From Brevibacterium daeguense (GTDB lineage: Bacteria; Actinomycetota; Actinomycetes; Actinomycetales; Brevibacteriaceae): DNA of 64,000 bases. The stretch covers positions 124,001-188,000 of the forward strand of contig NZ_JAJTWW010000009.1 of assembly GCF_021729135.1 (NCBI RefSeq), written 5' to 3'. A program made the translations under genes and the position numbers. The notes beneath the pieces are model-generated. The model had not been told where the DNA came from. It was given only the letters and a program-made list of their open reading frames with translations, and made no database searches. Positions 52,593 to 60,633 of the stretch are shown piece by piece. Each line of letters starts with the position of its first letter. Position 1 is the first letter of the stretch.

Positions 52593-54566
52593 GTGGATAC
52601 CAGCATCACCATCGCCCTCGTCGTCGGAGTGTTGTTCGTATTCACGCTGCCCTCTCTCCTCAGGAGGATCGACGGGGCGGCGCAGCGCACCGAGATCGAC
52701 CAGATCCCGGCTGCCGCGCATCCATGCGAGCCAGCGGCTCCTGCCTCGTGCTCGACACCGGCGGAAGGCCCCAGCCTCTTCGCCGGCAGTCGTGAAGCCG
52801 CGAGCTATCAGCCTCCGATGCTGGTGCCGGTGACGGACGAGGCGCCGGAGCTGCATCTCGTGCGGGAGACTCCAGCGCTCTCCGTGATCGACGGGCAGAA
52901 TGCTTCGGAGCAGGCAGAGCAGCAGGCAGCGGAGTTCGTCCCGCTGCCTGTTGCAGTAGGACAGCACTATTCGGCCCACCAGTACACCGCCCACCACGAT
53001 CAGATGGACACCCCCATGAAATCTTCCCAGTCTTCCCACGTCCCGGGTGCCCCGATGTCACAGCACACGAAACGGGAGTTCCCCGCCCACCTTCGATCTC
53101 GATTGACGGATGCGCAGAGCTTCGCCGGCTCCACCGGCTCGGCGGGGCCCGGCGCTGATGGTTCGCGCGCAGCCGCCGTGGGTTCGACCGGATCGAGCTC
53201 CGGCGCCCGACCGGAGTCCGAGGCAGCGACGCCTCGAGTGTCCGGCCGGAGCGCTCGGCATGCCCAGGAGACCCGCACCGGGTCGTCGGCTCGCGGTCGT
53301 TCCACCGCCCGGCCCGCGCAGCAGACCAGCCGTGCGGACGAGGCTCACGAGGAATCCGCCGGCGAGGTGGGGGAGCGGATCGCGCAGCTCAAGAGCGTGA
53401 TCCCGTTGATCAGCATCGTCTTCCTCCTGGTCCTGGCCGGATCCGTCGTCACCGCGGTCCTGGCCCTGTTCGGGGCCGTGCCGTGGGCGGTTCCGGTGCT
53501 GACGGTCCTGCTCGCCGCCGGCTGCCTCTTCATGGTGCGCTCGCTCAACCTTCGGGTTCGCGCGCTGCGACGTGAACTGCGAGAGGCGACACGGGACCGC
53601 GGGCAGGCCGTGTCGGGTTCACGGACTGCGTCCGGCCGGTCGACGGCAGCCGAGACCATCAGCGGATCCGCCTCCAGGGCTCGGGCCGATGCTTCTTCTC
53701 AGGACACCGTCGCGCCGCGGTCAGCTGCCGAACGTCGGGCCGGCGCGGCACTGGCCGCCGCGGCTGATCGCAGGCGGGCTCGGACCGAGCCGGAACCTGG
53801 AGCCTCCCGGCCCCGGGCGGGATCCGTCTCAGCCGAGCCCGCACCCGCCTCGGCTGCGGCCTCGGCTCCGGCCTCGGCTGACACCGAAGCGCCATCGCCG
53901 GACCAGCGCGAGACCGTCGACCTGACTGCCGTCCGGGAAGCGGTGGTGGCGGCATCGAAGCCGGCCCCGAGCGAGGCTCCGGAGAAGCCGACCATGGAGA
54001 AGCCGGCACCGGGGAAGCCGACGATGGAGAAGCCGGCACCGGGGAAGCCGACCATGGAGAAGCCGACCACGAGCGAGGCTCCGGCCGCGACCGGCTCGCA
54101 CGCCCGAACCGCTGCGCAGACCCCGACGCCGCGCTCGGCAGGAAACGACGATTCGACGGTCAGGGTGCAGCGCGCGCAGCGGCGACCCGCGCTGAGCCTG
54201 GGCGCCGAGGACGCGCCCGCCGCGCCGAGCAGGACGAACGATCCGCTCGCCAAGCGATTCGCCGCGACCGGATGGAACCCGACGCCGGTGCCCAAGCCGA
54301 CCTACGTCGAAGCCCCTGTGGTGGAGCGGACCCAGCGGCAGCAGGTAGAACCGGACGTCTCGTCCACCAGCCTGCCTGCCCACTCCAAGGAGAGCCTGGC
54401 GGAGATGTTCGCCGAGGAGTTGGGCTACCGCGCTGAGCTCGAGGACCCGGTGCGGGAGGACAGCGGCGTCTCCGAGAGTGCTCTGACGCATGGTCGTGCG
54501 GCGATCGGAGCGAACCGCCGCGGGGTCGGCCGGATCGACGACGTGCTCGCCCGCCGGCGCGCCTGA
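52593..54566 (+). CDS. Membrane protein with long disordered region, GlpR-like
   Basis: 657 residues. Helix 1 is at the very start (ITIALVVGVLFVFTLPSLL). A disordered stretch follows to about 265, then two close helices (about 270-310). After that come 300 residues rich in Ala, Pro, Ser, Glu with a 10-residue repeat, and a conserved-looking end with WNPTPVPKPTYVEAP and AEMFAEELGYRAEL. Locus and layout match corynebacterial GlpR, receptor of Glp in cell division, and mycobacterial Rv0996. TAAGGT lies six bases before GTG 52593. Confidence 0.72.
   Translation: MDTSITIALVVGVLFVFTLPSLLRRIDGAAQRTEIDQIPAAAHPCEPAAPASCSTPAEGPSLFAGSREAASYQPPMLVPVTDEAPELHLVRETPALSVIDGQNASEQAEQQAAEFVPLPVAVGQHYSAHQYTAHHDQMDTPMKSSQSSHVPGAPMSQHTKREFPAHLRSRLTDAQSFAGSTGSAGPGADGSRAAAVGSTGSSSGARPESEAATPRVSGRSARHAQETRTGSSARGRSTARPAQQTSRADEAHEESAGEVGERIAQLKSVIPLISIVFLLVLAGSVVTAVLALFGAVPWAVPVLTVLLAAGCLFMVRSLNLRVRALRRELREATRDRGQAVSGSRTASGRSTAAETISGSASRARADASSQDTVAPRSAAERRAGAALAAAADRRRARTEPEPGASRPRAGSVSAEPAPASAAASAPASADTEAPSPDQRETVDLTAVREAVVAASKPAPSEAPEKPTMEKPAPGKPTMEKPAPGKPTMEKPTTSEAPAATGSHARTAAQTPTPRSAGNDDSTVRVQRAQRRPALSLGAEDAPAAPSRTNDPLAKRFAATGWNPTPVPKPTYVEAPVVERTQRQQVEPDVSSTSLPAHSKESLAEMFAEELGYRAELEDPVREDSGVSESALTHGRAAIGANRRGVGRIDDVLARRRA
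53985..54074 (+). repeat. Three 30-bp repeats in the GlpR-like gene
   Basis: Units encode KPTMEKPAPG, KPTMEKPAPG and KPTMEKPTTS. They lie in the cytosolic or extracellular disordered region after the helix pair. Confidence 0.88.
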
Positions 54567-54619
54567 GACGCGTCTCGCCGGGCGCCTCTGGGACTCGTCC
54601 TCCGGCGCCGCCTGAATAG

Positions 54620-54662
54620 CAGACGGCCCCTGCCGCACCTCGTGCGCGGCAGGGGCCGTCTG
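54620..54662. terminator. Bidirectional terminator between the GlpR-like gene and gabD
   Basis: A 17-bp perfect stem, CAGACGGCCCCTGCCGC, with a 9-base loop lies between convergent genes. Confidence 0.88.
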
Positions 54663-54671
54663 AGTCGGTGA

Positions 54672-56129
54672 TCAGACCCGCGGGGTGGCGACGTACTTGA
54701 TCTCGAGGAACTCCTCGATGCCCACGCGGCCGCCCTCGCGGCCGAGTCCGGACTGCTTCACTCCGCCGAACGGCGCGCCGGCGTTGGAGATCAGGCCGGT
54801 GTTGAGGCCGATCATGCCGCACTGCATCTGCTCGGTGAGCTTGAGCGCGCGCCCGAGGTTCTCGCTGAACAGGTAGCCCGCCAGTCCGAACTCGGTCTCG
54901 TTGGCCAGCGCCACGGCCTCCTCGTCGGTGTCGAACACCGTGATCGGGGCGACAGGTCCGAAGATCTCCTCGCGGCGGATCTCGGAGTCCTCCGGCACAT
55001 CCGTGAGCACCGTCGGGCGGTAGAAGTAGCCCTCGCCTTCGATCTTCTCGCCGCCCGTGACGACCTTCGCGCCCTTCTGCACGGCGTCGTCGACGAGTTC
55101 GGCCACCTTGTTGAGGGCCTTCTCCTCGACGAGCGGCCCGACCTCGACGCCCTCATCCAGACCGTTGCCGATCTTCATCGCGCCCATCCGCTCGGCCAGC
55201 CGGTTCGAGAACTCGTCCGCCACCGAGCGGTGCACGAAGAACCGATTGGCGGCGGTGCAGGCCTCGCCGATGTTGCGCATCTTGGCCTTCATCGCACCGT
55301 CGACCGCTTTCTCCAGGTCGGCGTCCTCGCACACCACGAACGGCGCGTTGCCGCCGAGCTCCATCGAGGTCTTCATGACGTGCTGGGCAGCCTGCTCGAG
55401 CAGCCCCTTGCCCACCTCGGTCGAACCGGTGAAGGTGACCTTGCGGGCGATGCCGGACTCCATCCACGGGGTCACGACCCGGCGCGCAGAGCTGGAGGTC
55501 ACGACGTTGAGCACACCGGCGGGCAGGCCGGCCTCGACGAGGGCGTCGACGAGCATGAACGAGGTCAGCGGGGTCAGCTGCGCGGGCTTGAACACCATGG
55601 TGCAGCCGGCCGCGATCGCCGGGCCGATCTTGCGGGTGCCCATCGCCAGCGGGAAGTTCCACGGAGTGATGAGGATGCTCGGACCGACCGGCTCGCGGGA
55701 GACGATGATGCGCGACTTCCCGTCGGCCGACACCGTGAAGTCGCCCTCGATCCGCACGGCCTCCTCGGCGAACCAGCGGAAGAACTCGGCACCGTAGGCC
55801 ACCTCGCCCTTCGACTCGGCCAGCGGCTTGCCCATCTCGGCGGTCATCACCGCGGCGATCTCGTCGGTGCGGCTGATGAGGATCTCGTAGGCGCGGCGCA
55901 GGATCTCCCCGCGCTCGCGCGGCGGGGTGGCGGCCCAGGACTCCTGGGTCTCACCGGCGACCTTGATGGCCTCCTCGGCGTCGGCGCCGGAGCCGTCGGC
56001 GATGCTCGTGAGCACCTTGCCGGTGGCGGGGTTGAAGACGTCGATCGTCTTGCCGCCCTCGGCGTCGCGCCACTGTCCGTTGATGAACAGGCCGGTGTTG
56101 AGCTTGTCGATGATGGGCTGGACGTCCAT
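54672..56129 (-). CDS. gabD: NAD(P)-dependent succinate-semialdehyde dehydrogenase
   Basis: 485 residues. GLFINGQWRDAEGGKTIDVFNPATG, TPWNFPLAMGTRKIGPAIAAGCT, Glu in SMELGGNAPFVV, Cys in NIGEACTAANRFF, and GVKQSGLGREGG near the end fit the GabD subgroup, which completes GABA breakdown to succinate. GGAAGG precedes ATG 56129; the frame upstream runs antisense through the merR gene and is rejected. No GABA transaminase is adjacent. Confidence 0.9.
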   Translation of the reverse strand: MDVQPIIDKLNTGLFINGQWRDAEGGKTIDVFNPATGKVLTSIADGSGADAEEAIKVAGETQESWAATPPRERGEILRRAYEILISRTDEIAAVMTAEMGKPLAESKGEVAYGAEFFRWFAEEAVRIEGDFTVSADGKSRIIVSREPVGPSILITPWNFPLAMGTRKIGPAIAAGCTMVFKPAQLTPLTSFMLVDALVEAGLPAGVLNVVTSSSARRVVTPWMESGIARKVTFTGSTEVGKGLLEQAAQHVMKTSMELGGNAPFVVCEDADLEKAVDGAMKAKMRNIGEACTAANRFFVHRSVADEFSNRLAERMGAMKIGNGLDEGVEVGPLVEEKALNKVAELVDDAVQKGAKVVTGGEKIEGEGYFYRPTVLTDVPEDSEIRREEIFGPVAPITVFDTDEEAVALANETEFGLAGYLFSENLGRALKLTEQMQCGMIGLNTGLISNAGAPFGGVKQSGLGREGGRVGIEEFLEIKYVATPRV

Positions 56130-56206
56130 GTCGGCGTTCCCTTCCGTTGGTGAATTCCTGTGACCAGGGGCTGACGCCAGTCTAGTGGGCAGGCGGCGGT
56201 GGTCTG

Positions 56207-56890
56207 CTACTCTGCCCGGTCGTCGGACGCCTCGCGGACGATGCTCGCCGAGGCGTGGGCCAGGCTGTTCATCGCCACCAGGTACCGCGTCTGCATCGTG
56301 ACGCCGATGAGGACCCCCAGCGCCACGGCATCGCGTGTGCCCCGGACCCGGCTGTCGCCGACGTTGTCGGCGGCGAGCGGTCCCAGAGCGTGCCCGTATC
56401 GGATGAGGGAATCGGTGGTCGGCATCATCCCGTACCGGTCCATCTGCACCAGCACCTGCGCGAGAGCGGCGCGTGCCTGTGAGGCGGTGTCGGGCCACCC
56501 GAGGCGCGTGCAGGCCTCGGATATCCGCTGCTCGACGGGTGCGTGCTCCGTGCTGCCGGGTGCGTGCTCTGCGCTGCCGGGGGTGTGCTCTGCGCTGCCG
56601 GGGGTGTCACTCGACAGGCCGATGGCGAGCGACTGGCAGTGGTCCATGATCGAGACCAGCTGGACCGCGGGGTCGTCGATGCGCGTGGTCAGAGCTCGGA
56701 TCACATCGATCGAGTGACCCAGTTCGGTGCGCATCGTCGAGATCAGAGCGATGCGCTCGACGTGCGCTTCGTCGTAGTCAGCGGTCGTGGTGTTCCGGAG
56801 GCGGCCCGGCGGCAGGATGCCCTCGCGGATCCAGTACTTCACTGTGGCACTGCTGACTTCGGTTCTCTCCGTGAGTTCCTTCAGCTTCAT
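56207..56890 (-). CDS. MerR-family transcriptional regulator
   Basis: 227 residues. The N-terminal winged helix is MKLKELTERTEVSSATVKYWIREGILPPGR, followed by the YDEAHVERIALI helix of MerR proteins. A Pro/Gly/Ser linker of 7-residue repeats (56537-56599, 21-bp units encoding forms of TPGSAEH) splits the effector region. No cysteine cluster for metals is seen, so the ligand is unknown. AAGGAG precedes the ATG. It is divergent from the DUF2306-like gene and probably controls it. Confidence 0.9.
   Translation of the reverse strand: MKLKELTERTEVSSATVKYWIREGILPPGRLRNTTTADYDEAHVERIALISTMRTELGHSIDVIRALTTRIDDPAVQLVSIMDHCQSLAIGLSSDTPGSAEHTPGSAEHAPGSTEHAPVEQRISEACTRLGWPDTASQARAALAQVLVQMDRYGMMPTTDSLIRYGHALGPLAADNVGDSRVRGTRDAVALGVLIGVTMQTRYLVAMNSLAHASASIVREASDDRAE
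56537..56599 (-). repeat. Three 21-bp tandem repeats in the merR-type gene
   Basis: Units such as GGGTGCGTGCTCCGTGCTGCC follow one another with few changes, plus a partial fourth. They encode a heptapeptide linker (G/A-S-A/T-E-H-x-P). Confidence 0.82.
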
Positions 56891-56963
56891 CGGCGCGCTC
56901 CTTGCGTCGCTCGGATTGCTGTCCTCTGTTCGCAGCCTCGCCTCGGATGGCTGTCTCCCCTCG

Positions 56964-57021
56964 GATAGCTGATGCGCCCCGCGCTATCTACGTTGAGGGA
57001 ATTGGATAGTAACTCTATCTT
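56964..57021 (+). promoter_or_regulatory. Divergent control region with GATAG/CTATC half-sites and leaderless promoter
   Basis: Half-sites lie at GATAGC 56964-56969, GCTATC 56983-56988, GATAG 57005-57009 and CTATC 57015-57019. The last pair (GATAG-TAACT-CTATC) sits in a promoter TTGAGG (56993-56998), 17 bp, TATCTT (57016-57021), six bases before ATG 57028. This is where a MerR activator would bind. Confidence 0.55.
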
Positions 57022-57027
57022 GTTGGC

Positions 57028-57669
57028 ATGATCGCCGCGCACATCGTCATCGCCGTCCATGCTCTTGCCGGTTCCCTGGTCATCCTGCTCGCGCCCGTGA
57101 ATCTGCTGCGCCGCCCGAAGGACTCGGCGCACCGGATGATCGGCCGCAGCTGGGTGCTCATGATGTACCTGGTCTGCGTCTCCGGCATGTTCATCTACTC
57201 GCTGAGCGGGGGCTTCACCATTTTCCACGCGCTCGCGATCTTCACCTTCGGCACCACCACCTTGGGGGTGCTGGCGATCCGTCGCCGGGACGTCCGCTCG
57301 CATATCGGCAACATGGTGGGGTCCTGGCTCGGTGCGATCGGGGCGGGAGCGTTCGCCTTCGCCGCACCGGGGCGCACGATCCCGACACTGGCGATCGAGG
57401 ATCCCGCGCTTCTGTGGGGTCTGGTCTCCGCGGTCGTCCTGGTCGCGACCGGCTGGGTGAGCTGGGTTCTCCTTCGCGTACCGGACACACGTCGTCCCAC
57501 TCGACCCTCTCGCCCGGTGGCGCCCCCAGTCGGGGCGCCTGCAGCGAACACCCCTGTCGCCGAGGCGCCTGCCCGGACCGGTGCCGAGGCGCCTGCCCGG
57601 ACCGGTGCCGAGGCGCCTGCCGGTTCGCTCGGCGATCGTGGACTCCCGCCTCGGCCGCGGATAGGTTAG
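57028..57669 (+). CDS. DUF2306-like membrane protein
   Basis: 213 residues. Four to five helices: AAHIVIAVHALAGSLVILLAP, then SAHRMIGRSWVLMMYLVCVSGMF and further segments to about 150. The HRxxGR-W pattern fits DUF2306-type membrane proteins, some linked to haem or electron transport, but function is unknown. The C-terminal 60 residues are Pro/Ala-rich with a duplicated EAPARTGA. Start is apparently leaderless and under the MerR control region. Confidence 0.75.
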   Translation: MIAAHIVIAVHALAGSLVILLAPVNLLRRPKDSAHRMIGRSWVLMMYLVCVSGMFIYSLSGGFTIFHALAIFTFGTTTLGVLAIRRRDVRSHIGNMVGSWLGAIGAGAFAFAAPGRTIPTLAIEDPALLWGLVSAVVLVATGWVSWVLLRVPDTRRPTRPSRPVAPPVGAPAANTPVAEAPARTGAEAPARTGAEAPAGSLGDRGLPPRPRIG

Positions 57670-57728
57670 GGGAGGAACCGGGAACCGCGCAGCGGATCCG
57701 CAGCACGCCCAAGGAATGGAGCACCGTC

Positions 57729-58070
57729 ATGGTCGATCTCACGAACTGCAGCGCCGAACAGCTCGACAAGGCACGGGCCGACGAGCGGGGGCGCAGCGCA
57801 GACCTCGTCGGGCAGGACGGACCGCTCCGCCATACCGTCATCGCTCTGACGGACGGTACCCGGATGGCCGAGCACAACTCGCCGCCGGCGGCCAGCCTGC
57901 AGGTGCTGGAGGGGCAGGTCCGGGTCGAGCTCGGGGACGACATGCAGGGCGAGCTGTCCGCCGGTGAGCTGATGATCCTCACCCATGAACGTCATTCGGT
58001 GCTGGCACTGGCCGACAGCGTCTTCCTGCTGACGACGGTCACCAACGTGGATCAGTCCTCCCACTCCTGA
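57729..58070 (+). CDS. Cupin-domain protein
   Basis: 113 residues. A single small beta-barrel: MAEHNSPPAASLQVLEGQVRVELGDDMQGELSAGELMILTHERHSVLAL. The usual metal ligands are partly kept (H of AEHNS and H of ERHSV). Such one-domain cupins are often sensors or minor enzymes. AAGGA precedes the ATG at moderate distance. It lies 59 bases after the DUF2306-like stop. Confidence 0.82.
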   Translation: MVDLTNCSAEQLDKARADERGRSADLVGQDGPLRHTVIALTDGTRMAEHNSPPAASLQVLEGQVRVELGDDMQGELSAGELMILTHERHSVLALADSVFLLTTVTNVDQSSHS

Positions 58071-58150
58071 GCCATGGCCGGCTCGCGTCATCGGTCGGGA
58101 ATCCGGTGCGCGTCGCCTGACCGGAAGCCGGAGCAGAATCAGGAGGATCA

Positions 58151-58513
58151 ATGGATATTCGAGTGAGCCGGGTCTACGCCCCCTCCGACGGGGTCGGCTA
58201 CCGAGTGCTCGTCGATCGGCTGTGGCCGCGCGGCATCCGCAAGGATCAGCTGGACTACGACGAATGGTGCAAGGACGTCGCGCCCAGCAACGAGCTGCGC
58301 CAGGCGTTCCACTCCGGGGGCGTGGAGTTCGACCAGTTCGCCGAGCGCTATCGGCAGGAGCTCAAGGAGTCGGAAGCACCGGCGGCTCTGCTGCAGCGCT
58401 TCGGTGCCTCCGGCCGGGGGGTGCTGGTGCTGCTGTTCGGAGTCAAGAACGAGAAGCAGAACCACGCCCAGCTGCTGGCGGAGCACCTCGCGAGCATTGC
58501 CGGTGAGGACTGA
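58151..58513 (+). CDS. DUF488 protein
   Basis: 120 residues. Start MDIRVSRVYAPS, then the DUF488 signature RVLVDRLWPRGIRKDQLDYDEWCKDVAPSNELRQ. No catalytic role is established for this family. GGAGGATCA precedes the ATG. It is convergent with the GNAT gene, 12 bases away. Confidence 0.92.
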   Translation: MDIRVSRVYAPSDGVGYRVLVDRLWPRGIRKDQLDYDEWCKDVAPSNELRQAFHSGGVEFDQFAERYRQELKESEAPAALLQRFGASGRGVLVLLFGVKNEKQNHAQLLAEHLASIAGED

Positions 58514-58525
58514 GCAAGCGGACGC

Positions 58526-58843
58526 TCAGCTGCTCAGGTGGTCGTTCCAGTCGTCGTGTTCGCGCACGAAATCGGCGACGTAGGAGCATGCGGGCAGGAT
58601 TTTCTTGCCCTCGGCGGCGGTGGAATCGAGCGCATAGCGCACGACTGCACCGGCGATTCCCCGGCCGCCCCACGCCGGCAGCGTCTCCGTGTGATGGAAT
58701 ACCCGCTGGTCCCCGCGGTCGAGGTAGGAGGCGAAGCTCAGCCGGGCATCCTTGTGGTAGGCCCCGAACTGCGAGAGGCGCTCGTCATGGCGGAGCTCGA
58801 CGGAGATGCCGTCGACTTCAACGGTCTGCGGGGAGTGGCTCAT
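58526..58843 (-). CDS. Short GNAT-type acetyltransferase (YjdJ-like)
   Basis: 105 residues. The acetyl-CoA-binding loop is PAWGGRGIAGAVVRYALD, and CSYVADFVREHDDWNDHL ends the fold; this is the small GCN5-related type. Substrate unknown. GGAAGGAA lies before the ATG. Confidence 0.88.
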   Translation of the reverse strand: MSHSPQTVEVDGISVELRHDERLSQFGAYHKDARLSFASYLDRGDQRVFHHTETLPAWGGRGIAGAVVRYALDSTAAEGKKILPACSYVADFVREHDDWNDHLSS

Positions 58844-58932
58844 GCTGCGTTCCTTCCCGAGGAGAGACGATTCGCCTCCACCCTACTTCCAGGGGGAGGT
58901 CCGACGCGGCTCCAGCCTATTCCGCCCCCGGC

Positions 58933-59080
58933 CTCCGGACCAGGCCCTGACCCTCCGAACCAGGCCCCCGCCCGCCGGACCAGGGCCCACCCTCCGGACC
59001 AGGCCCTGACCCTCCGAACCAGGCCCCGCCCGCCGGACCAGGGCCACCCTCCGGACCATGCCCTTACCCGCCGGACCAGT
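58933..59080. repeat. Intergenic 57-59-bp tandem repeat
   Basis: The 302-base gap (58844-59145) contains two and a half copies of a C-rich unit starting CCTCCGGACCAGGCCCTGA (58933, 58992, 59049). Each copy is built from GGACCAG or GAACCAG heptamers. No gene is seen in it. A TAGAGT at 59114-59119 near its end may be the -10 of the cyclodeaminase-family gene. Confidence 0.8.
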
Positions 59081-59145
59081 GCAATCGATGTCGGCCGGCG
59101 GCGCGTGACATTAGAGTTGGGGCACACCCCCAGAGGAGGAGAACG

Positions 59146-60096
59146 ATGAGGATCTTCGATGAGGCGACCCTCGCCTCGGCGCTCGACTATGCCGGCGCCA
59201 TCGCCGCGCTCCGTGCGGCCCTGATGACGGACTTCGATCCCGCAGACGACCCGACACGGCTGTCGGCCCCGCTCAAGCACGGCGAATTCCTCTTCATGCC
59301 CGCAGAGATCGGCTCCTACGCCGGCGTCAAGGTCCTCACCGTCACCCCGGACAATCACGAGGCGGGGCTGCCGCGGATCCAGGGCAGCTGCCTGCTGCTC
59401 GACTCGCGCACCCACCGGCCGCTGGCCATCCTCGACGGCGCCGCGCTAACCAACCTGCGCACCCCTGCGGTGTCCCTGGCCGGGGTCGCCGATGTGCTCA
59501 CGCGGCGCTTCCCCGAAGGCGTATCCATGACGGTCTTCGGAGTCGGCGTGCAGGGACTCCTGCATGTCGACGCGGCGCGCGCGGTCGTGCCGGTCAGCAG
59601 CGTCAACGTCGTCGTGCGGGAGCCCGGGCGCGGCGCCGAATTCCTCGCCGGCCTGGCGGACATGGGCATCCCCGGGACCGAGGTCGTGGGCAGTTCCGGC
59701 GAGGAGCTGGTGGCCGCGCTGCAGGCGTCCGACCTGATCGTCACGGCGACCACCGCGCAGGAGCCCCTGTTCCCCGCCGAGGCGATTCCCGATTCAGCCG
59801 TCGTCGTCGCCATGGGTTCGCACAGCCCTGACGCGCGGGAGCTGTCGGGCGCCCTGCTCGCGCGGTCCACGGTCATCGTGGAGAGCCGACACACGGCGCG
59901 GGACGAGTGCGGCGATGTGGTGATGGCGATTGCGGAGGGCGCCCTGCAGATGGAGGACACCCTGACCTTCAAGGAGGTCGTCACCACCGGCGCGGCCGGC
60001 GTCGACCCGGAGCGACCGGTGGTGTTCAAGACCTCCGGGATGTCCTGGGAGGACCTGGTCGTGGCCAAGACCGTCTACGAGGAGGTGGGACTGTGA
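59146..60096 (+). CDS. Ornithine cyclodeaminase/mu-crystallin family protein
   Basis: 316 residues. Family landmarks are GGLPRIQG-like EAGLPRIQGSCLLLD, LDGAALTNLRTPAVS and the Rossmann motif FGVGVQGLLHVDA. The family includes ornithine cyclodeaminase, alanine dehydrogenase-like enzymes and ketimine reductases, so the reaction is undetermined. GGAGGAG precedes the ATG. It overlaps the next gene by four bases (GTGA). Confidence 0.9.
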   Translation: MRIFDEATLASALDYAGAIAALRAALMTDFDPADDPTRLSAPLKHGEFLFMPAEIGSYAGVKVLTVTPDNHEAGLPRIQGSCLLLDSRTHRPLAILDGAALTNLRTPAVSLAGVADVLTRRFPEGVSMTVFGVGVQGLLHVDAARAVVPVSSVNVVVREPGRGAEFLAGLADMGIPGTEVVGSSGEELVAALQASDLIVTATTAQEPLFPAEAIPDSAVVVAMGSHSPDARELSGALLARSTVIVESRHTARDECGDVVMAIAEGALQMEDTLTFKEVVTTGAAGVDPERPVVFKTSGMSWEDLVVAKTVYEEVGL

Positions 60097-60623
60097 TCCT
60101 GACACCGGCGCTCGCTCGGCATTCCGACGTCGATGATCTCGTCGCCCTCGTCGAATCCGCCTACCGCGGCGAGGCCTCGCGTGCCGGGTGGACGACAGAG
60201 GCCGACCTCCTCGACGGCCGGCGACTGGACCGGGAGGCGGCAGCGGAGATGATCGACGACCCGAGCGGCGTCGTGCTGCTGGTGCGAGCCGACGACGGCA
60301 GTGCGCTCGGCAGCGTCCAGCTGCGCGACCTGGGCGACGGGACGGCGTACTTCGGGCTCTTCGCCATCTCGCCGCGCGCGCAGGGCCAGGGGATGGGCAG
60401 TCGGCTGATGACCGCCGCGGAAGGCTACGCGGCGGAGCACTGGCAGGCCCGGCGGATGCGGATGACGGTGATCAGCAAGCGCACCGAGCTCGTCGCGTTC
60501 TACGAGCGCCGGGGCTACGAGCTCACCGGCGAGACCGAGCCGTTCCCGTACGGCGACGAGCGCTTCGGGATCCCGCGGACCGATGACCTTGAGTTCGCGG
60601 TGCTGGTCAAGCAGCTGGTGTAG
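60093..60623 (+). CDS. GNAT N-acetyltransferase
   Basis: 176 residues from GTG 60093, which overlaps the upstream stop; GGAGGTGGG is the ribosome site. The GNAT core shows YFGLFAISPRAQGQGMGSRLMTAAEGYA (acetyl-CoA loop) and LVAFYERRGYELTGETEPFPYG. It is coupled to the cyclodeaminase-family gene, suggesting a shared amino-acid-like substrate (inference). Confidence 0.9.
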   Translation: MILTPALARHSDVDDLVALVESAYRGEASRAGWTTEADLLDGRRLDREAAAEMIDDPSGVVLLVRADDGSALGSVQLRDLGDGTAYFGLFAISPRAQGQGMGSRLMTAAEGYAAEHWQARRMRMTVISKRTELVAFYERRGYELTGETEPFPYGDERFGIPRTDDLEFAVLVKQLV

Positions 60624-60633
60624 CCGCCGCCCC

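Noticed and set aside
54672..56498. 608-codon version of the succinate-semialdehyde dehydrogenase
   Set aside because: The first ~120 codons overlap the merR-type gene in another frame and show no ALDH features; ATG 56129 has a ribosome site.
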